A stretch of DNA of 64,000 bases from Candidatus Gastranaerophilales bacterium. Its GTDB lineage: Bacteria > Cyanobacteriota > Vampirovibrionia > Gastranaerophilales > Gastranaerophilaceae. The stretch covers positions 93,320 through 157,319 of the forward strand of contig CALUUK010000006.1 of the NCBI GenBank assembly GCA_944323955.1. The letters are read 5' to 3'. Numbering within the stretch: position 1 is the first letter of the stretch; every line of letters begins with the position of its first letter. A model generated the notes under the pieces. The model did no database searches, was not told the DNA's origin, and worked only from the letters and a program-made list of their open reading frames with translations. Both the position numbers and the translations under genes were made by a program. Positions 15,889 to 25,700 of this stretch are shown here, in pieces.

Positions 15889-17239
15889 GCCCGATAAGTT
15901 TTTCCTCTTTGTCTGTTTCAAAGTATATTCTCAAAAGCGGTTCCGTGCCGCTTTTTCTTATTAGTATCGAACTTCCTTCATCAAGATATAATTTCAACCC
16001 GTCAATTAAATTGGTTTTTATTATTTTATAACTTCCGATTGCATTATATAATTTGAACTTTTCAATAACTTTATCCTGTTCTTCTGCAGAATCAAGTTTT
16101 AAATCCATGCGGTCATTTATAAAATTACGATTCAGCGCTTTCCTTAATTCATCTTGAAGCTGAAAAAGCGATTTTCCCGAATACGCCATTACTTCCATAA
16201 TTAAAAGGCATGCAATTATTCCGTCTTTTTCGGGTATATGTCCTTTTATGCTTAATCCGCCGGATTCTTCACCTGCAATAAGAATATCATCTTTCCTCAT
16301 CACGGAGCCCAGCCATTTAAATCCTACGGGCGTTTCAACAACCCCGACATTCTGCAATTTTACCGCAACATCAAGCATAGAACTTGCCCCGACAGTCTTT
16401 GCAAGTTTTCCGCTCATTTTTTTATTTTGAATTAGATGCTTCAACAAAATAACAATTATTTCATTTGCACTTACAAATTCACCTTTCTCATTAAAAACAC
16501 CGAACCTGTCGCCGTCACCGTCATTACTGAGTCCTATAATACCTGTCCGCATACATTTTTCTTTTAAAGCGGGTAAATATTTTTCTTTCGGATCAGGCAT
16601 AAACCCTCCGAAGTTTATATCTCTTTCCATATTAAAACAATTATTTTCAATACCTTTTGAATTAAGTATTTTCTGAAAAAGTTTTGCGGCTGCACCATGG
16701 TGCCCGTCATAATTAACTTTTATTCCGGCAGATTTTATCTTCTCAAAATCTATTATTTTTTCAATATGCTCCACATAATCTTCATCCAAAGATACCTCTT
16801 TATATTTTTTAGCCTTTTGAACATATATGAAATTGTTTCCAAGCTCTTTTGTTATTTCTTTTACGGTTTCATCTTCGGCAGGACCGCCGTACTCGGGAAT
16901 GAACTTTATTCCCAGATACTCGGGAGGATTATGTGAAGCCGTAAGCATAATTGCATATGCATTTTTTTTCAAAGCAGCATATGCCAATACCGGTGTAGCA
17001 GTAATTTTATCAGCTATTTCCACATCAAAACCGAAACCGGCAAGGGTTTTTGCAATATAAACGGCAAACTCATCCGCCTTATTTCTCGGATCGTAAGATA
17101 TTAAAATTTTTCTGTTAAATCCGTTATGTTTATACGTATAAATCGCTATAGCATTTATTACTTTATTAACATTCTCAAAATTGAACCCTTCATTAAGAAT
17201 TGCTCTCCAACCGTCAGTACCAAACTTAATATCAAACAT
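15860..17239 (-). CDS. Phosphoglucomutase/phosphomannomutase
   Basis: A 459-residue alpha-D-phosphohexomutase. The phosphoserine loop TASHNP carries S102. The metal loop is DGDGDRFG, the sugar loop is GEESGGLS and the phosphate-binding loop is RKSGTEPLLRIY. It interconverts sugar 1- and 6-phosphates for polysaccharide and LPS precursors. The motifs do not separate phosphoglucomutase from phosphomannomutase with certainty. AAGGA precedes the ATG. Confidence 0.92.
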   Translation of the reverse strand: MFDIKFGTDGWRAILNEGFNFENVNKVINAIAIYTYKHNGFNRKILISYDPRNKADEFAVYIAKTLAGFGFDVEIADKITATPVLAYAALKKNAYAIMLTASHNPPEYLGIKFIPEYGGPAEDETVKEITKELGNNFIYVQKAKKYKEVSLDEDYVEHIEKIIDFEKIKSAGIKVNYDGHHGAAAKLFQKILNSKGIENNCFNMERDINFGGFMPDPKEKYLPALKEKCMRTGIIGLSNDGDGDRFGVFNEKGEFVSANEIIVILLKHLIQNKKMSGKLAKTVGASSMLDVAVKLQNVGVVETPVGFKWLGSVMRKDDILIAGEESGGLSIKGHIPEKDGIIACLLIMEVMAYSGKSLFQLQDELRKALNRNFINDRMDLKLDSAEEQDKVIEKFKLYNAIGSYKIIKTNLIDGLKLYLDEGSSILIRKSGTEPLLRIYFETDKEEKLIGLKNFVEKSG

Positions 17240-17284
17240 TGTTTATCCTTTTAATTATTTTTATGTAAAATAATTATATAACAA

Positions 17285-18151
17285 ATGAAGGTTGAATTAA
17301 TGAATAAAACCGTATTTGAAAATATATATTACCTCGGCCCCGACGGTTCAAACGTTCAAAGTGCAATGTTTAAGTTTCTTGACATTTGTAATATTGATGT
17401 AAGAAACCAAATTCCCAAAAAAACCATAAAAACAGTACTTGAAAGTCTTATTCCGGATGAAAATTCACTGTGTATCCTTCCTATTGAAAATTCAATTGAA
17501 GGTATAGTAAGAGAAACAATTGATAACCTTCTTAAAATAAAAGGAAATTCTATAAAAATCCGAGGTGAAATATCAATTCCGATTGAACATCTGCTTCTTT
17601 CAAAGTCTAAAGATATAAGTTCAATAAACAAAATTATTTCGCACCCGCAGGCACTTGCTCAGTGCAGCAATTTTTTATATAAAAACTTCAAAGATGCACA
17701 AATAAATGATGTATCATCAACAAGTTATGCGGCGCAGAAAGTATCTTCGGGTGATGATAAAACAATTGCCGCAATTGCAAATGAAACATGCGCAAAATTA
17801 TTTAATTTAAACATTCTTTCAAAAGATATAAATGACGAAAAAGACAATAAAACAAGATTTTATATTCTTTCGGGCCGCGAAATTCCGCCGTCTCAAAACG
17901 GAAAAACCGGCATAATTTTATCTACAAAAAATAAGCCCGGTGCTTTATGTGAAGTACTTCAAATTTTTAACAAACACAAGATAAATCTTACATATATTGA
18001 TTCAAGACCATCAAAAAAGAAATTGGGAGAATATGTATTTTTTATAGAAATGGATGGTTTTATAGAAAAAGAAGATATTAAAACCGCAATAAATGAACTT
18101 GATGAATATGTGGATTTTCTTAAAGTTTTAGGTTCATATTCCATATATTAA
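17285..18151 (+). CDS. pheA: Prephenate dehydratase
   Basis: A stand-alone prephenate dehydratase (no chorismate mutase domain) with a C-terminal ACT domain, 288 residues from this ATG. Typical features are YLGPDGSNVQSAM, LPIENSIEGIV, the catalytic TRF motif (NKTRFYIL) and the ACT segment KPGALCEVLQIF, followed by IDSRPSKKKLGEYVFFIE. It makes phenylpyruvate and is usually inhibited by phenylalanine through the ACT domain. A second ATG at 17300 has GAAGG in front. The first sits 5-6 nt after a -10-like TTATAT, so the start is uncertain by 5 codons. Confidence 0.94.
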   Translation: MKVELMNKTVFENIYYLGPDGSNVQSAMFKFLDICNIDVRNQIPKKTIKTVLESLIPDENSLCILPIENSIEGIVRETIDNLLKIKGNSIKIRGEISIPIEHLLLSKSKDISSINKIISHPQALAQCSNFLYKNFKDAQINDVSSTSYAAQKVSSGDDKTIAAIANETCAKLFNLNILSKDINDEKDNKTRFYILSGREIPPSQNGKTGIILSTKNKPGALCEVLQIFNKHKINLTYIDSRPSKKKLGEYVFFIEMDGFIEKEDIKTAINELDEYVDFLKVLGSYSIY

Positions 18152-18152
18152 A

Positions 18153-18181
18153 AAAACCGGAGACTAACTCTCCGGTTTTTA
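18153..18181. terminator. Bidirectional terminator after pheA
   Basis: CCGGAGA (18157-18163) pairs with TCTCCGG (18169-18175), flanked by A and T runs. It separates pheA from the convergent small helical gene. Confidence 0.85.
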
Positions 18182-18197
18182 TTTTATCTTGATTAAA

Positions 18198-18632
18198 TTA
18201 TTTTTGAGTTGCTTTAGGTAAATGTTCAGCTACAAAATTAACGCCTTTTTGAAACAGGTCTTTTGCTTTATCAACACCGGAAGCTGCTTTGTCTTTTACA
18301 GTATTAAAAGCAGATACAGCCTTTCCCATAACAGTATCAACAGCACCTTTAACCGTTGTTTTTGCCGCTGCAACTTTAGGATTTTTAGCAATCTCACCGG
18401 CAATTTTTTCTACATGTTCTCTAATATTGTTAACTTTGCGGCCGATATTTTCCGCAAATTTTGATTGACCGATTTTTTCATTGACTGCAGAAATAATTTT
18501 ATCTAATTTACCGGTTTTTACCAGATACGCTGTTGCGCCTGCTGCTGCGGCTGTTGCAATTACAGCACCTGCAACTTTCTTCGCTGTATCTCTTTTTTGT
18601 ACTGCTACCGGCTGAATTGACTGTACATTCAT
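18198..18632 (-). CDS. Small helical protein, YtxH-like style
   Basis: A 144-residue Ala/Lys/Val-rich protein starting MNVQSIQPVAVQKRD. TAGGAG lies about 10 nt upstream, so I prefer this ATG over one 19 codons earlier. A hydrophobic helix (about 20-38) is followed by long amphipathic helices with repeated KAV/VDKAKD patterns. The style recalls YtxH or phasin-like surface-binding proteins. The function is unknown. It resembles the next gene (18833-19255) in layout, and both share an upstream GTAACATTT motif. Confidence 0.7.
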   Translation of the reverse strand: MNVQSIQPVAVQKRDTAKKVAGAVIATAAAAGATAYLVKTGKLDKIISAVNEKIGQSKFAENIGRKVNNIREHVEKIAGEIAKNPKVAAAKTTVKGAVDTVMGKAVSAFNTVKDKAASGVDKAKDLFQKGVNFVAEHLPKATQK

Positions 18633-18780
18633 TTTGTCTTCACTCCTAAATTTATATCTTTCTGACCATGTAAAATGCGTGATAAACAAAAATTGCTATT
18701 TTCTCATGGGCATGTTACATAAATGTTACATTTAAATTTTAATACAAAATAATTTATTTGCATATATATTATAAAGATAA

Positions 18781-18806
18781 AAAGAAACCCATTAGGGTTT
18801 CTTTTT
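18781..18806 (-). terminator. Terminator of the 18.8-19.3 kb gene
   Basis: AAAGAAACCC (18781-18790) pairs with GGGTTTCTTT (18795-18804). Read on the minus strand it ends in a T tract. Confidence 0.8.
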
Positions 18807-18832
18807 GAGGTAATTATATAAATCTACTATGT

Positions 18833-19255
18833 TTATACTGCCTCTGCTGCTGCTTCAGCTGCATCTTTTGCTTTTGGTTTTAACTTTTCCAATTTGGACG
18901 GTATATCTTTAACAAACTCACTGACTTTATCTTTAACAAATATTGCTTTATCTGCAATGAACTTGCCTGCAGTATCCAATCCTGTCAGCAATGTCTTTTT
19001 AAGTCCTTCAGCGCCTTGCGCCCATTGTGAAAAATTACCTTTATGTGCCAAAACTCCCAGCGCGGTTGCTAATGCCGCAACAATAACTGCTCCTCCGAGA
19101 ACTTTGCCTGCTTTGCCTTTCTTTTCCGAAGACTTAATTGAAGATGCTGCAGACGGATCTTCTTTTACAACGTATGTTTGGGGCTGTTTGATTTTATCTT
19201 CAAAACTTGAAGCGGATGCAGCTACTGTACTTCTGAAACTAACGGGTGTTATCAT
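18833..19255 (-). CDS. Small helical membrane-anchored protein
   Basis: A 140-residue protein starting MITPVSFRSTVAASAS. AAGGAGG lies 7 nt before this ATG, so the 13 extra upstream codons are rejected. A Gly/Lys linker leads into one hydrophobic helix (about 55-72) and then amphipathic helices ending in a run of Ala, Glu and Val. It has the same architecture as 18198-18632, though sequence identity is low. The N-terminal ITPVSFRS resembles INPSFKS at the start of the nucleotidase-like protein at 47.7-49.4 kb. Confidence 0.7.
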   Translation of the reverse strand: MITPVSFRSTVAASASSFEDKIKQPQTYVVKEDPSAASSIKSSEKKGKAGKVLGGAVIVAALATALGVLAHKGNFSQWAQGAEGLKKTLLTGLDTAGKFIADKAIFVKDKVSEFVKDIPSKLEKLKPKAKDAAEAAAEAV

Positions 19256-19316
19256 AATAATTACCTCCTTACCTTTGGTATCCTCATAAAACACCTGACG
19301 AATCTAATTTGATATT

Positions 19317-19333
19317 TTAAACATTCTGTTTAA
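19317..19333. promoter_or_regulatory. Candidate operator palindrome
   Basis: TTAAACA-TTC-TGTTTAA, a perfect 7-bp inverted repeat with a 3-bp centre, 62 bp upstream of the small helical gene at 19255. It may bind a dimeric regulator; none is identified. Confidence 0.35.
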
Positions 19334-19491
19334 CAAAATGTTACAATTATTTTTCTCACATAATAAGACCCTGAACACATAATTAATTATAACATATTTA
19401 ACAAGAAGATTAAATCCTTCGGACGATTTTGGAATATTTTTTTTTGAACTGCTGTCTTAATAATTAGAGAAGAATAATCGGGAGAGAATTA

Positions 19492-22083
19492 ATGAAAATG
19501 ACAAGCAATATAGAACTTGAGATTGATGATAAAGCAAGAAGTTATGCAAAGATTTATGCATCTTTGATAGAAAATGATTTTCAAAGAAAAAGAGCATATG
19601 CTTCTATCACTGCTTTATATGCCTTTGCAAATTTGATGGAAAAAATCGATTATCCCGTACAAAAAGCAATGACAATTTTCAGAAATCCAGAATTAAACGA
19701 AAAGTATGAAATTTCGGACATTTATATAAATGATTGGCACATTGATGTAAGAGTAATGATAGAAGGAAATTCTTTCATTATTCCGAGAATACATGAAGAA
19801 TACTCAATTGAACCTGATTTTTATGCTGTGATAAAAACAGACTCTTCTCTTAAAAGTGCTGAATTATTAGGATTTGCAAATCCTAAATCAATAAAAAAAG
19901 AACCTTTGGATTATCATTACTATAGTGTTTCAACCCAAGAACTTATTAATTGTGATGAATTTTTTGACGTTATAAAAAATAAAAAAGAATTAAATATAAA
20001 TGCAGAAGAACACAGATTTTTCTTAACGAATTATTTAAGTCTTATCGATAATGAAATTGATGAAGTTTCTCTCAAAAGAATATTAAAACATTTGTTCCTG
20101 TGCCCGAAATGCAGAGCGGAATTCTGCTGCTTTACGGGTTTTGAAATGGTAAATTGCAATCTGGGTAAATATCCCCAGCTTCTGGAAGATCAGACTTTGG
20201 ATATAATAGGAGCGCAGGCTGCCGATTCAAAAGAATATGAAGGAAAAGAAAAAACAGTATATTTTGATGATAAAGAAAATGAAAAAAACACTCCCGAAGA
20301 ACAGGAAAAACAATCCGATAAACAGGAAGAAGAAATAATTGAAATTCCGGATGAAGATACTGAATTTATCAATGATGAAGATAATTCTACCGTTTCCGAT
20401 ATATTGGATGAATTATTTAACATAGAAGATGAAGAAACCGTTGATATAACATCTGATGAAACAATTTCGGAAGATTTAACTTTATTGCCTGATGAATTTG
20501 AACAAAAAGATGACGAAAATAGTTCTGAAATCGTTGAAATTGAAGAATTTCATGATGACCTTGAAGTTTTATCGGAAGAAGATGAAGATAATGAAATGCT
20601 TGAAATAGACACCGATTCGGACCTTTTGAGTCTCGATGAACCGGACGGCATTTCTTTGCTTGATTCCGACGATCTTGATTCAGAAGTTATAGAAAATATT
20701 GAAAATATAGACAAAGAACAAAAAGAAACCGTAGATAAAGTGATTGTGGATTATGATGAAAACGGAGAACCGATATATTCATATATTACAAATGTTCCGC
20801 AAGAAGCAGACGAACAAAGCGTAATAGAAGGAATAGAAGATATTGAAGCAATTGAAGATATTGAAGCAACAGCTCCTGAAATTAATATAATTGATGACAC
20901 CATAATAACAGAAGAAGAACCCGCAAATATCGGAAATGATATTGATATTATTGAAAATGAAACGGAAGAAGAACTTGAATATCCGCAGGAAAATAAAACA
21001 TTTAATGAAAATGTTGAACCATTTATTGAAGAAACAACCGAATATGACGAAGAGTCTGAATATAAAGATATTAAAGATGAAGAATATATAAATACTCCGG
21101 CAGAAGAACACTCAGAAGAAGAAGCGGAGAACATCGGCGAAGAAACTTATCAGGATCAGGATGAGATTGATGAAAAATATGAAAACGATGCAGTATCCGA
21201 AGAAGATGACTATGAAAATGACTATGATGAAGACTATGACGAAGAATATGATTATAATGAAGAAAACAATTCTGACATACAAAAAGGTTCATCAAAAAAA
21301 GGCATGCTTGTAGCAAGTATATTGGCAGTAGCCGTAATTGCAGCCTCTGCCGTAACATACGGATACATAAAAAAAGCAACTGATGAAACAAAAACAGCAG
21401 TAAATACACAGGAAGCACAAATTCCGAACAGTGAAGTCACTGCTGAATTATTTGAAGGAATAAATGATAATGATGTTTTTGCCAAATTAGGAGATGAAAA
21501 TTCCCCAAGTGATGATTTAATTGCACCGGATAATAACGAAATTCCATCAACACAAACAGAAGAAACTGCACCTTCAGAGCCGGAACAGGCTCAAACTCCT
21601 GCAGCTGAAACACCCGGCGCTGACGAATCAAATGTTGTAAAACCTTTAACCGAAAAAGATTTATTGGAGCAAAAACCGACAAATGACGTAAATAAAGCAA
21701 TGGCAAACGCATTCTCGGATCAAACAAAGTTAGTTTCTTCAATAAAAGGGCTGAACTGGATGTGTGCCCCCGGTTTATTCACCAATACGGAATTTAAAAA
21801 CTATCTTCAAAATGTTGATAAAACACTCAGAATGAATCTTAATTCCAACATACTGAACTCTTCTACAGTACCCGTGAATAATTCAATAACTTACAAGATA
21901 GCAATAGATAATGAAGGTAATTTATTAAAAACTCAAGCCGTCGGTTCAACAGGTTCTGACGAAATAGATAACATTGTGTTACAAAGTATTAAAGAAACTT
22001 TAGCATTGCAAAAAACCCAAATTCTCAGCAGCGGTCAGCAAAAAGCGGATAAATACTACATACAGGTGGTAATAAAATTCTGA
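19492..22083 (+). CDS. Transmembrane anti-sigma factor with DUF1822-like N-terminus and TonB-like C-terminus
   Basis: An 863-residue multidomain protein. Residues 1-165 resemble the cyanobacterial DUF1822 family. Residues ~175-215 look like an anti-sigma zinc finger: NYLSLIDNEID, then HLFLCPKC with H200, C204 and C207 in HxxxCxxC spacing, then RAEF. A Glu/Asp-rich linker of about 370 residues follows. One membrane helix spans about 604-625. A Pro/Glu/Thr-rich stretch leads to a TonB-C-like domain (about 800-863: YKIAIDNEGNLLKTQAV, GSDEIDNIVLQSI). Inferred role: hold the sigma factor encoded next and release it on an envelope signal. GGGAGAG precedes the ATG. Confidence 0.7.
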   Translation: MKMTSNIELEIDDKARSYAKIYASLIENDFQRKRAYASITALYAFANLMEKIDYPVQKAMTIFRNPELNEKYEISDIYINDWHIDVRVMIEGNSFIIPRIHEEYSIEPDFYAVIKTDSSLKSAELLGFANPKSIKKEPLDYHYYSVSTQELINCDEFFDVIKNKKELNINAEEHRFFLTNYLSLIDNEIDEVSLKRILKHLFLCPKCRAEFCCFTGFEMVNCNLGKYPQLLEDQTLDIIGAQAADSKEYEGKEKTVYFDDKENEKNTPEEQEKQSDKQEEEIIEIPDEDTEFINDEDNSTVSDILDELFNIEDEETVDITSDETISEDLTLLPDEFEQKDDENSSEIVEIEEFHDDLEVLSEEDEDNEMLEIDTDSDLLSLDEPDGISLLDSDDLDSEVIENIENIDKEQKETVDKVIVDYDENGEPIYSYITNVPQEADEQSVIEGIEDIEAIEDIEATAPEINIIDDTIITEEEPANIGNDIDIIENETEEELEYPQENKTFNENVEPFIEETTEYDEESEYKDIKDEEYINTPAEEHSEEEAENIGEETYQDQDEIDEKYENDAVSEEDDYENDYDEDYDEEYDYNEENNSDIQKGSSKKGMLVASILAVAVIAASAVTYGYIKKATDETKTAVNTQEAQIPNSEVTAELFEGINDNDVFAKLGDENSPSDDLIAPDNNEIPSTQTEETAPSEPEQAQTPAAETPGADESNVVKPLTEKDLLEQKPTNDVNKAMANAFSDQTKLVSSIKGLNWMCAPGLFTNTEFKNYLQNVDKTLRMNLNSNILNSSTVPVNNSITYKIAIDNEGNLLKTQAVGSTGSDEIDNIVLQSIKETLALQKTQILSSGQQKADKYYIQVVIKF

Positions 22084-22130
22084 TTTGTGATATTATGTTT
22101 GTAGGTATGCGAGATTAGAGAAATATATTC

Positions 22131-22712
22131 GTGCTTTTAGTTGAGGAACAAAGATCTTTAATAGAAAAAATAGTTAAGGCCGATAGAAATTTTCCAGGCA
22201 ACGAAGACTTGCTTGAAGATTTCTGCAGCGAGGCATTCCAGAAATCTTATATGATATTTAACTCTTCATCAAATATCACTAAGATAGAAAGCTATGTAAA
22301 AAAAGTTGTACATACATCTATTGTAAGCGTTCTTAGAAATTCCGGACGAGTAAGACGAAGTAATGATAAATATATACCTACGAAAGAAATAACGGTTCCC
22401 GATTTTTCACCCGAAACCGTTTCTAAAGCAGCCGGAAGAGAATTCATACTTGACTTTCCGGATCCAAGAGACAGCGTTGAAGAAGTTTTAATTACAAAAG
22501 ACTGCCTGCAGAGAATTTCCGATGCTGTTTGCGTAATACATAAAGAAGCACCGGGACAATTATTCCTTGACATTTTTTATAAAAGATATGTTCAAGGTCA
22601 AAAGCAAGCCGAAATTGCAGCTTCTTTAAATATTTCTCAATCCGAAGTAAGCAAAAGACTGATGCAGCTTTCCAAACTGATAAGTAATTTTCTTGAAACC
22701 GGCAAAAGTTAG
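22131..22712 (+). CDS. Small sigma-70-like factor
   Basis: A 193-residue protein starting at GTG, 47 nt after the anti-sigma-like gene. Residues ~20-75 fit sigma region 2 (LEDFCSEAFQKSYMIF, IESYVKKVVHTSIVSVLRN). Residues ~140-190 fit region 4 with a helix-turn-helix (KQAEIAASLNISQSEVSKRL). It lacks regions 1.1 and 3, as in ECF-type factors, but is divergent. The gene order, sigma after its putative anti-sigma, is the reverse of the usual pairing. It lies 8 nt before the ATPase gene. Confidence 0.72.
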   Translation: MLLVEEQRSLIEKIVKADRNFPGNEDLLEDFCSEAFQKSYMIFNSSSNITKIESYVKKVVHTSIVSVLRNSGRVRRSNDKYIPTKEITVPDFSPETVSKAAGREFILDFPDPRDSVEEVLITKDCLQRISDAVCVIHKEAPGQLFLDIFYKRYVQGQKQAEIAASLNISQSEVSKRLMQLSKLISNFLETGKS

Positions 22713-22720
22713 GATTTGCC

Positions 22721-25700
22721 ATGATATGTCGTAAATGCGGAACAATTTTACCTGACAATTCAATCAGATGCACTAATTGCGGTATAAAGGTTAATATCGT
22801 TTGTCCTCAGTGCAAGACATTAACGCCTTTCGGAGAAAAACATTGCATAAACTGCGGTTTTGAATTTATTAAGATTTGTCCTTCCTGTCACAGCTCAAAT
22901 ATATATTTGGCAACAGAATGCAGAAAATGCAAAACTCCTTTTTCACAGACCGAAAAAACAATAATAACGGAGAAGGAGACTGCCGTTCAAAATGAAATTA
23001 AATCAATTCTAACCGAAAATAATGAAATCGCAATAGAAGTCGTTGAACCCATAAGCACGGAAGAACTTTCATCTGCGGAGCCGTCTGTCATATTTGAAGA
23101 AAATGACAATTGTACGGCAGAACCTCAGATAATACAGCAAGAACAGGAAGAATACGAAGTTAAAGAAACAACACGCGAAGAATATGATGAAATATCTTCT
23201 GTTGAAGAGAGAACAGAAGAAGAAAAAAACGTTGATATAAGCCAAAATGATGAAGAAATTCATATCTTAAATTCTGAGGAAGAAGAATTTACGGAAAAAG
23301 AGAAATATGAATATACAGATATTGAAGAAAACGGGATTGAAGAATTAACTACGGAGACCGAAAATACTGAAAACACACAATCAGAACCTGAAGTAAAATC
23401 CGATATTGAACAAGAAATACAACAAGACGAAAATGAAGAAGACGATGAAATTTATACAAATTCCGTTTCTAATGAAAATATTCCGTCAAATGAAAATAAT
23501 GAGACCGATTTGCCCGAACAAGAAGAAGAAGAATCTTTACAATACATCATTCAACAAAATGCAGTAATAGAAATAATTCAAAACATAAAAAAATCAATAA
23601 CAAAACATATCATAGCAATAAACGGCCCCGAAGGCTGCGGAAAAACTGCCGCGATAAATCAAATTCGCAATATATTATCAAATGACGGATATTTATGTTT
23701 GTACGGAAGCTGTACGCCGTTATCACAAATCACCAGTTTCGGATATTTTCAGGATGCTTTGCTGAGAATGATAGGACTTCCGCCATATATCAACAGCAGC
23801 GAAGCCTTTATACGTGATTTTAAAAAGAGCAATTTAAATAACATTTTTAATTTTCTTCATCCGCATGAATTGTCACTTTTTATAAATCTGCTATACCCGG
23901 CACAGAAAGACAGTTTTGAAAATATTCTTGAGAATAAACAATTAATGTTTTCCATATTGGAAAAAGTTATAAAAACTTTCCTGACAAATTCAAATATTGT
24001 TATGATAATTGACAATTTTGACTTGCTGGATGGAGCTTCTTATGACTTTATTACTTACATGGCAGGTAAAAATTTCTTTAATAACAGACTCAAATTGCTG
24101 GTAGCTTATCAGGACACAAAACCGGTACAAAATTACTTTGATTTAACCGTTAAAGATGACAGCATATTCTCAACAATAAATCTTGAGAAATTAACACCTC
24201 AGGAATTAATTGATACAATAAACAGTTCTACGGGTATAAATTTAGCGGATATAATTCCGTCTGATTATCTTGATGAAATAATAAAACGTGCCGACGGAAA
24301 TGCTATAAATCTTGAACAATATATGGCATATTTGTTTGATACAAATTACCTTATGATAAACAACGAAGAAATAGAGGTAAACGAGAGCAATAAACCTGAA
24401 AACGAGCCTGAAACATTAGATGAATTAATGAAATTCAGATTAAGCATTCTCCCGGCGGAAGTAAAAAATGTTTTATTTATGGCATCAATTATGGGATTCA
24501 GATTTGCAACAAATATACTCTGTCATGCAGTTCCTATGCACGGAAAGAAAGCATTAAATATTCTTGATGTTTTAAGAGAAGAGCTGCTTATTTCGCCTGT
24601 TGATGAATTTACATGCGAATTTAAAAATTTAACAATCTGGAAATACATATATAAAGAAGCAAAAGCAGATCCTTTTTTCAAAGATAATTCCGAACGGCTT
24701 TATTCAATATTAAAATCAAGAGTGCTCTCAAGCAATATACAAAAAATCATTTCTTGCTCACAAGCCCTCAGCAAAGAAGAAGAATTTATTATATGGCAGG
24801 ATACGTCATACATAACAGCCAAACTGGGAGACACAAATCTTTATGTTATAGCCCAAAAGCAATGTTTGAAGATTCTTGAAGAACAAAATCTGCCCAACGC
24901 AGATACTGTACGCGAAATCATATACGAACAAATGGGAAAATTATTAAGCCGTAAATCACCGGGTGAGGCTATTGGTTATCTTGCAAATGTACTTGATGCA
25001 AAAATAAAAACAAGTGATACAAACAAAATCATAGATTTATCAGGATATTTTGTTAACAGCTGTTATTTAACGGGAAATTACTTCGGAGTAAAAGAAGCTG
25101 TTGATGCAATAATTACAAATATTAATTCAACAGGCTCAAAAATATCTGATACGGACTTAGCACTTATTAAAACAAGAAAACTTAATGCTCTTTTAAATAT
25201 CGGAAATACGGAAGAAGTTATAAATATTATCAAAGAAGAAATTCTTCCCGATTTGAATAAAGAACTTACAATAAAACAAACGGATACAAGTTATAAAAAT
25301 CTTCTTACGGACGCATGGTTTTTATCAAACATTGCGCTTGCAAAAGCATATTTAATTCAGGGGAAACAAAGCGTATTTTCAATTACGGCATCTATGCGGG
25401 ATTATATTGAAAATAACAAAATAAAGTCAGAATATTACAACGCTCAGATAGATATAATTGAAGCATTTGCACATTCAACACGGGGAGAAGTCAGTCTGTC
25501 AAATGATATTTTAACCTCCGTTTTAGAACATTTTAATGACAAGTCACCGGATAAAAAATTATTATGTGAACTTAACCTTGTAAGTATAGTTAACAGAATA
25601 TTCTCAAATCAAATACATGATTTAAAAGAAGATTTATTTGAACTTGCAGCATTTGCAAACAATATAAATGAACATTTTATAAAGAATATTGCAAAACTTA

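Noticed and set aside
20751..21418. Overlapping minus-strand ORFs of 77-127 residues opposite the acidic linker
   Set aside because: Complements of GAA/GAT-rich codons give long Ser/Phe-rich frames; composition-driven shadows.
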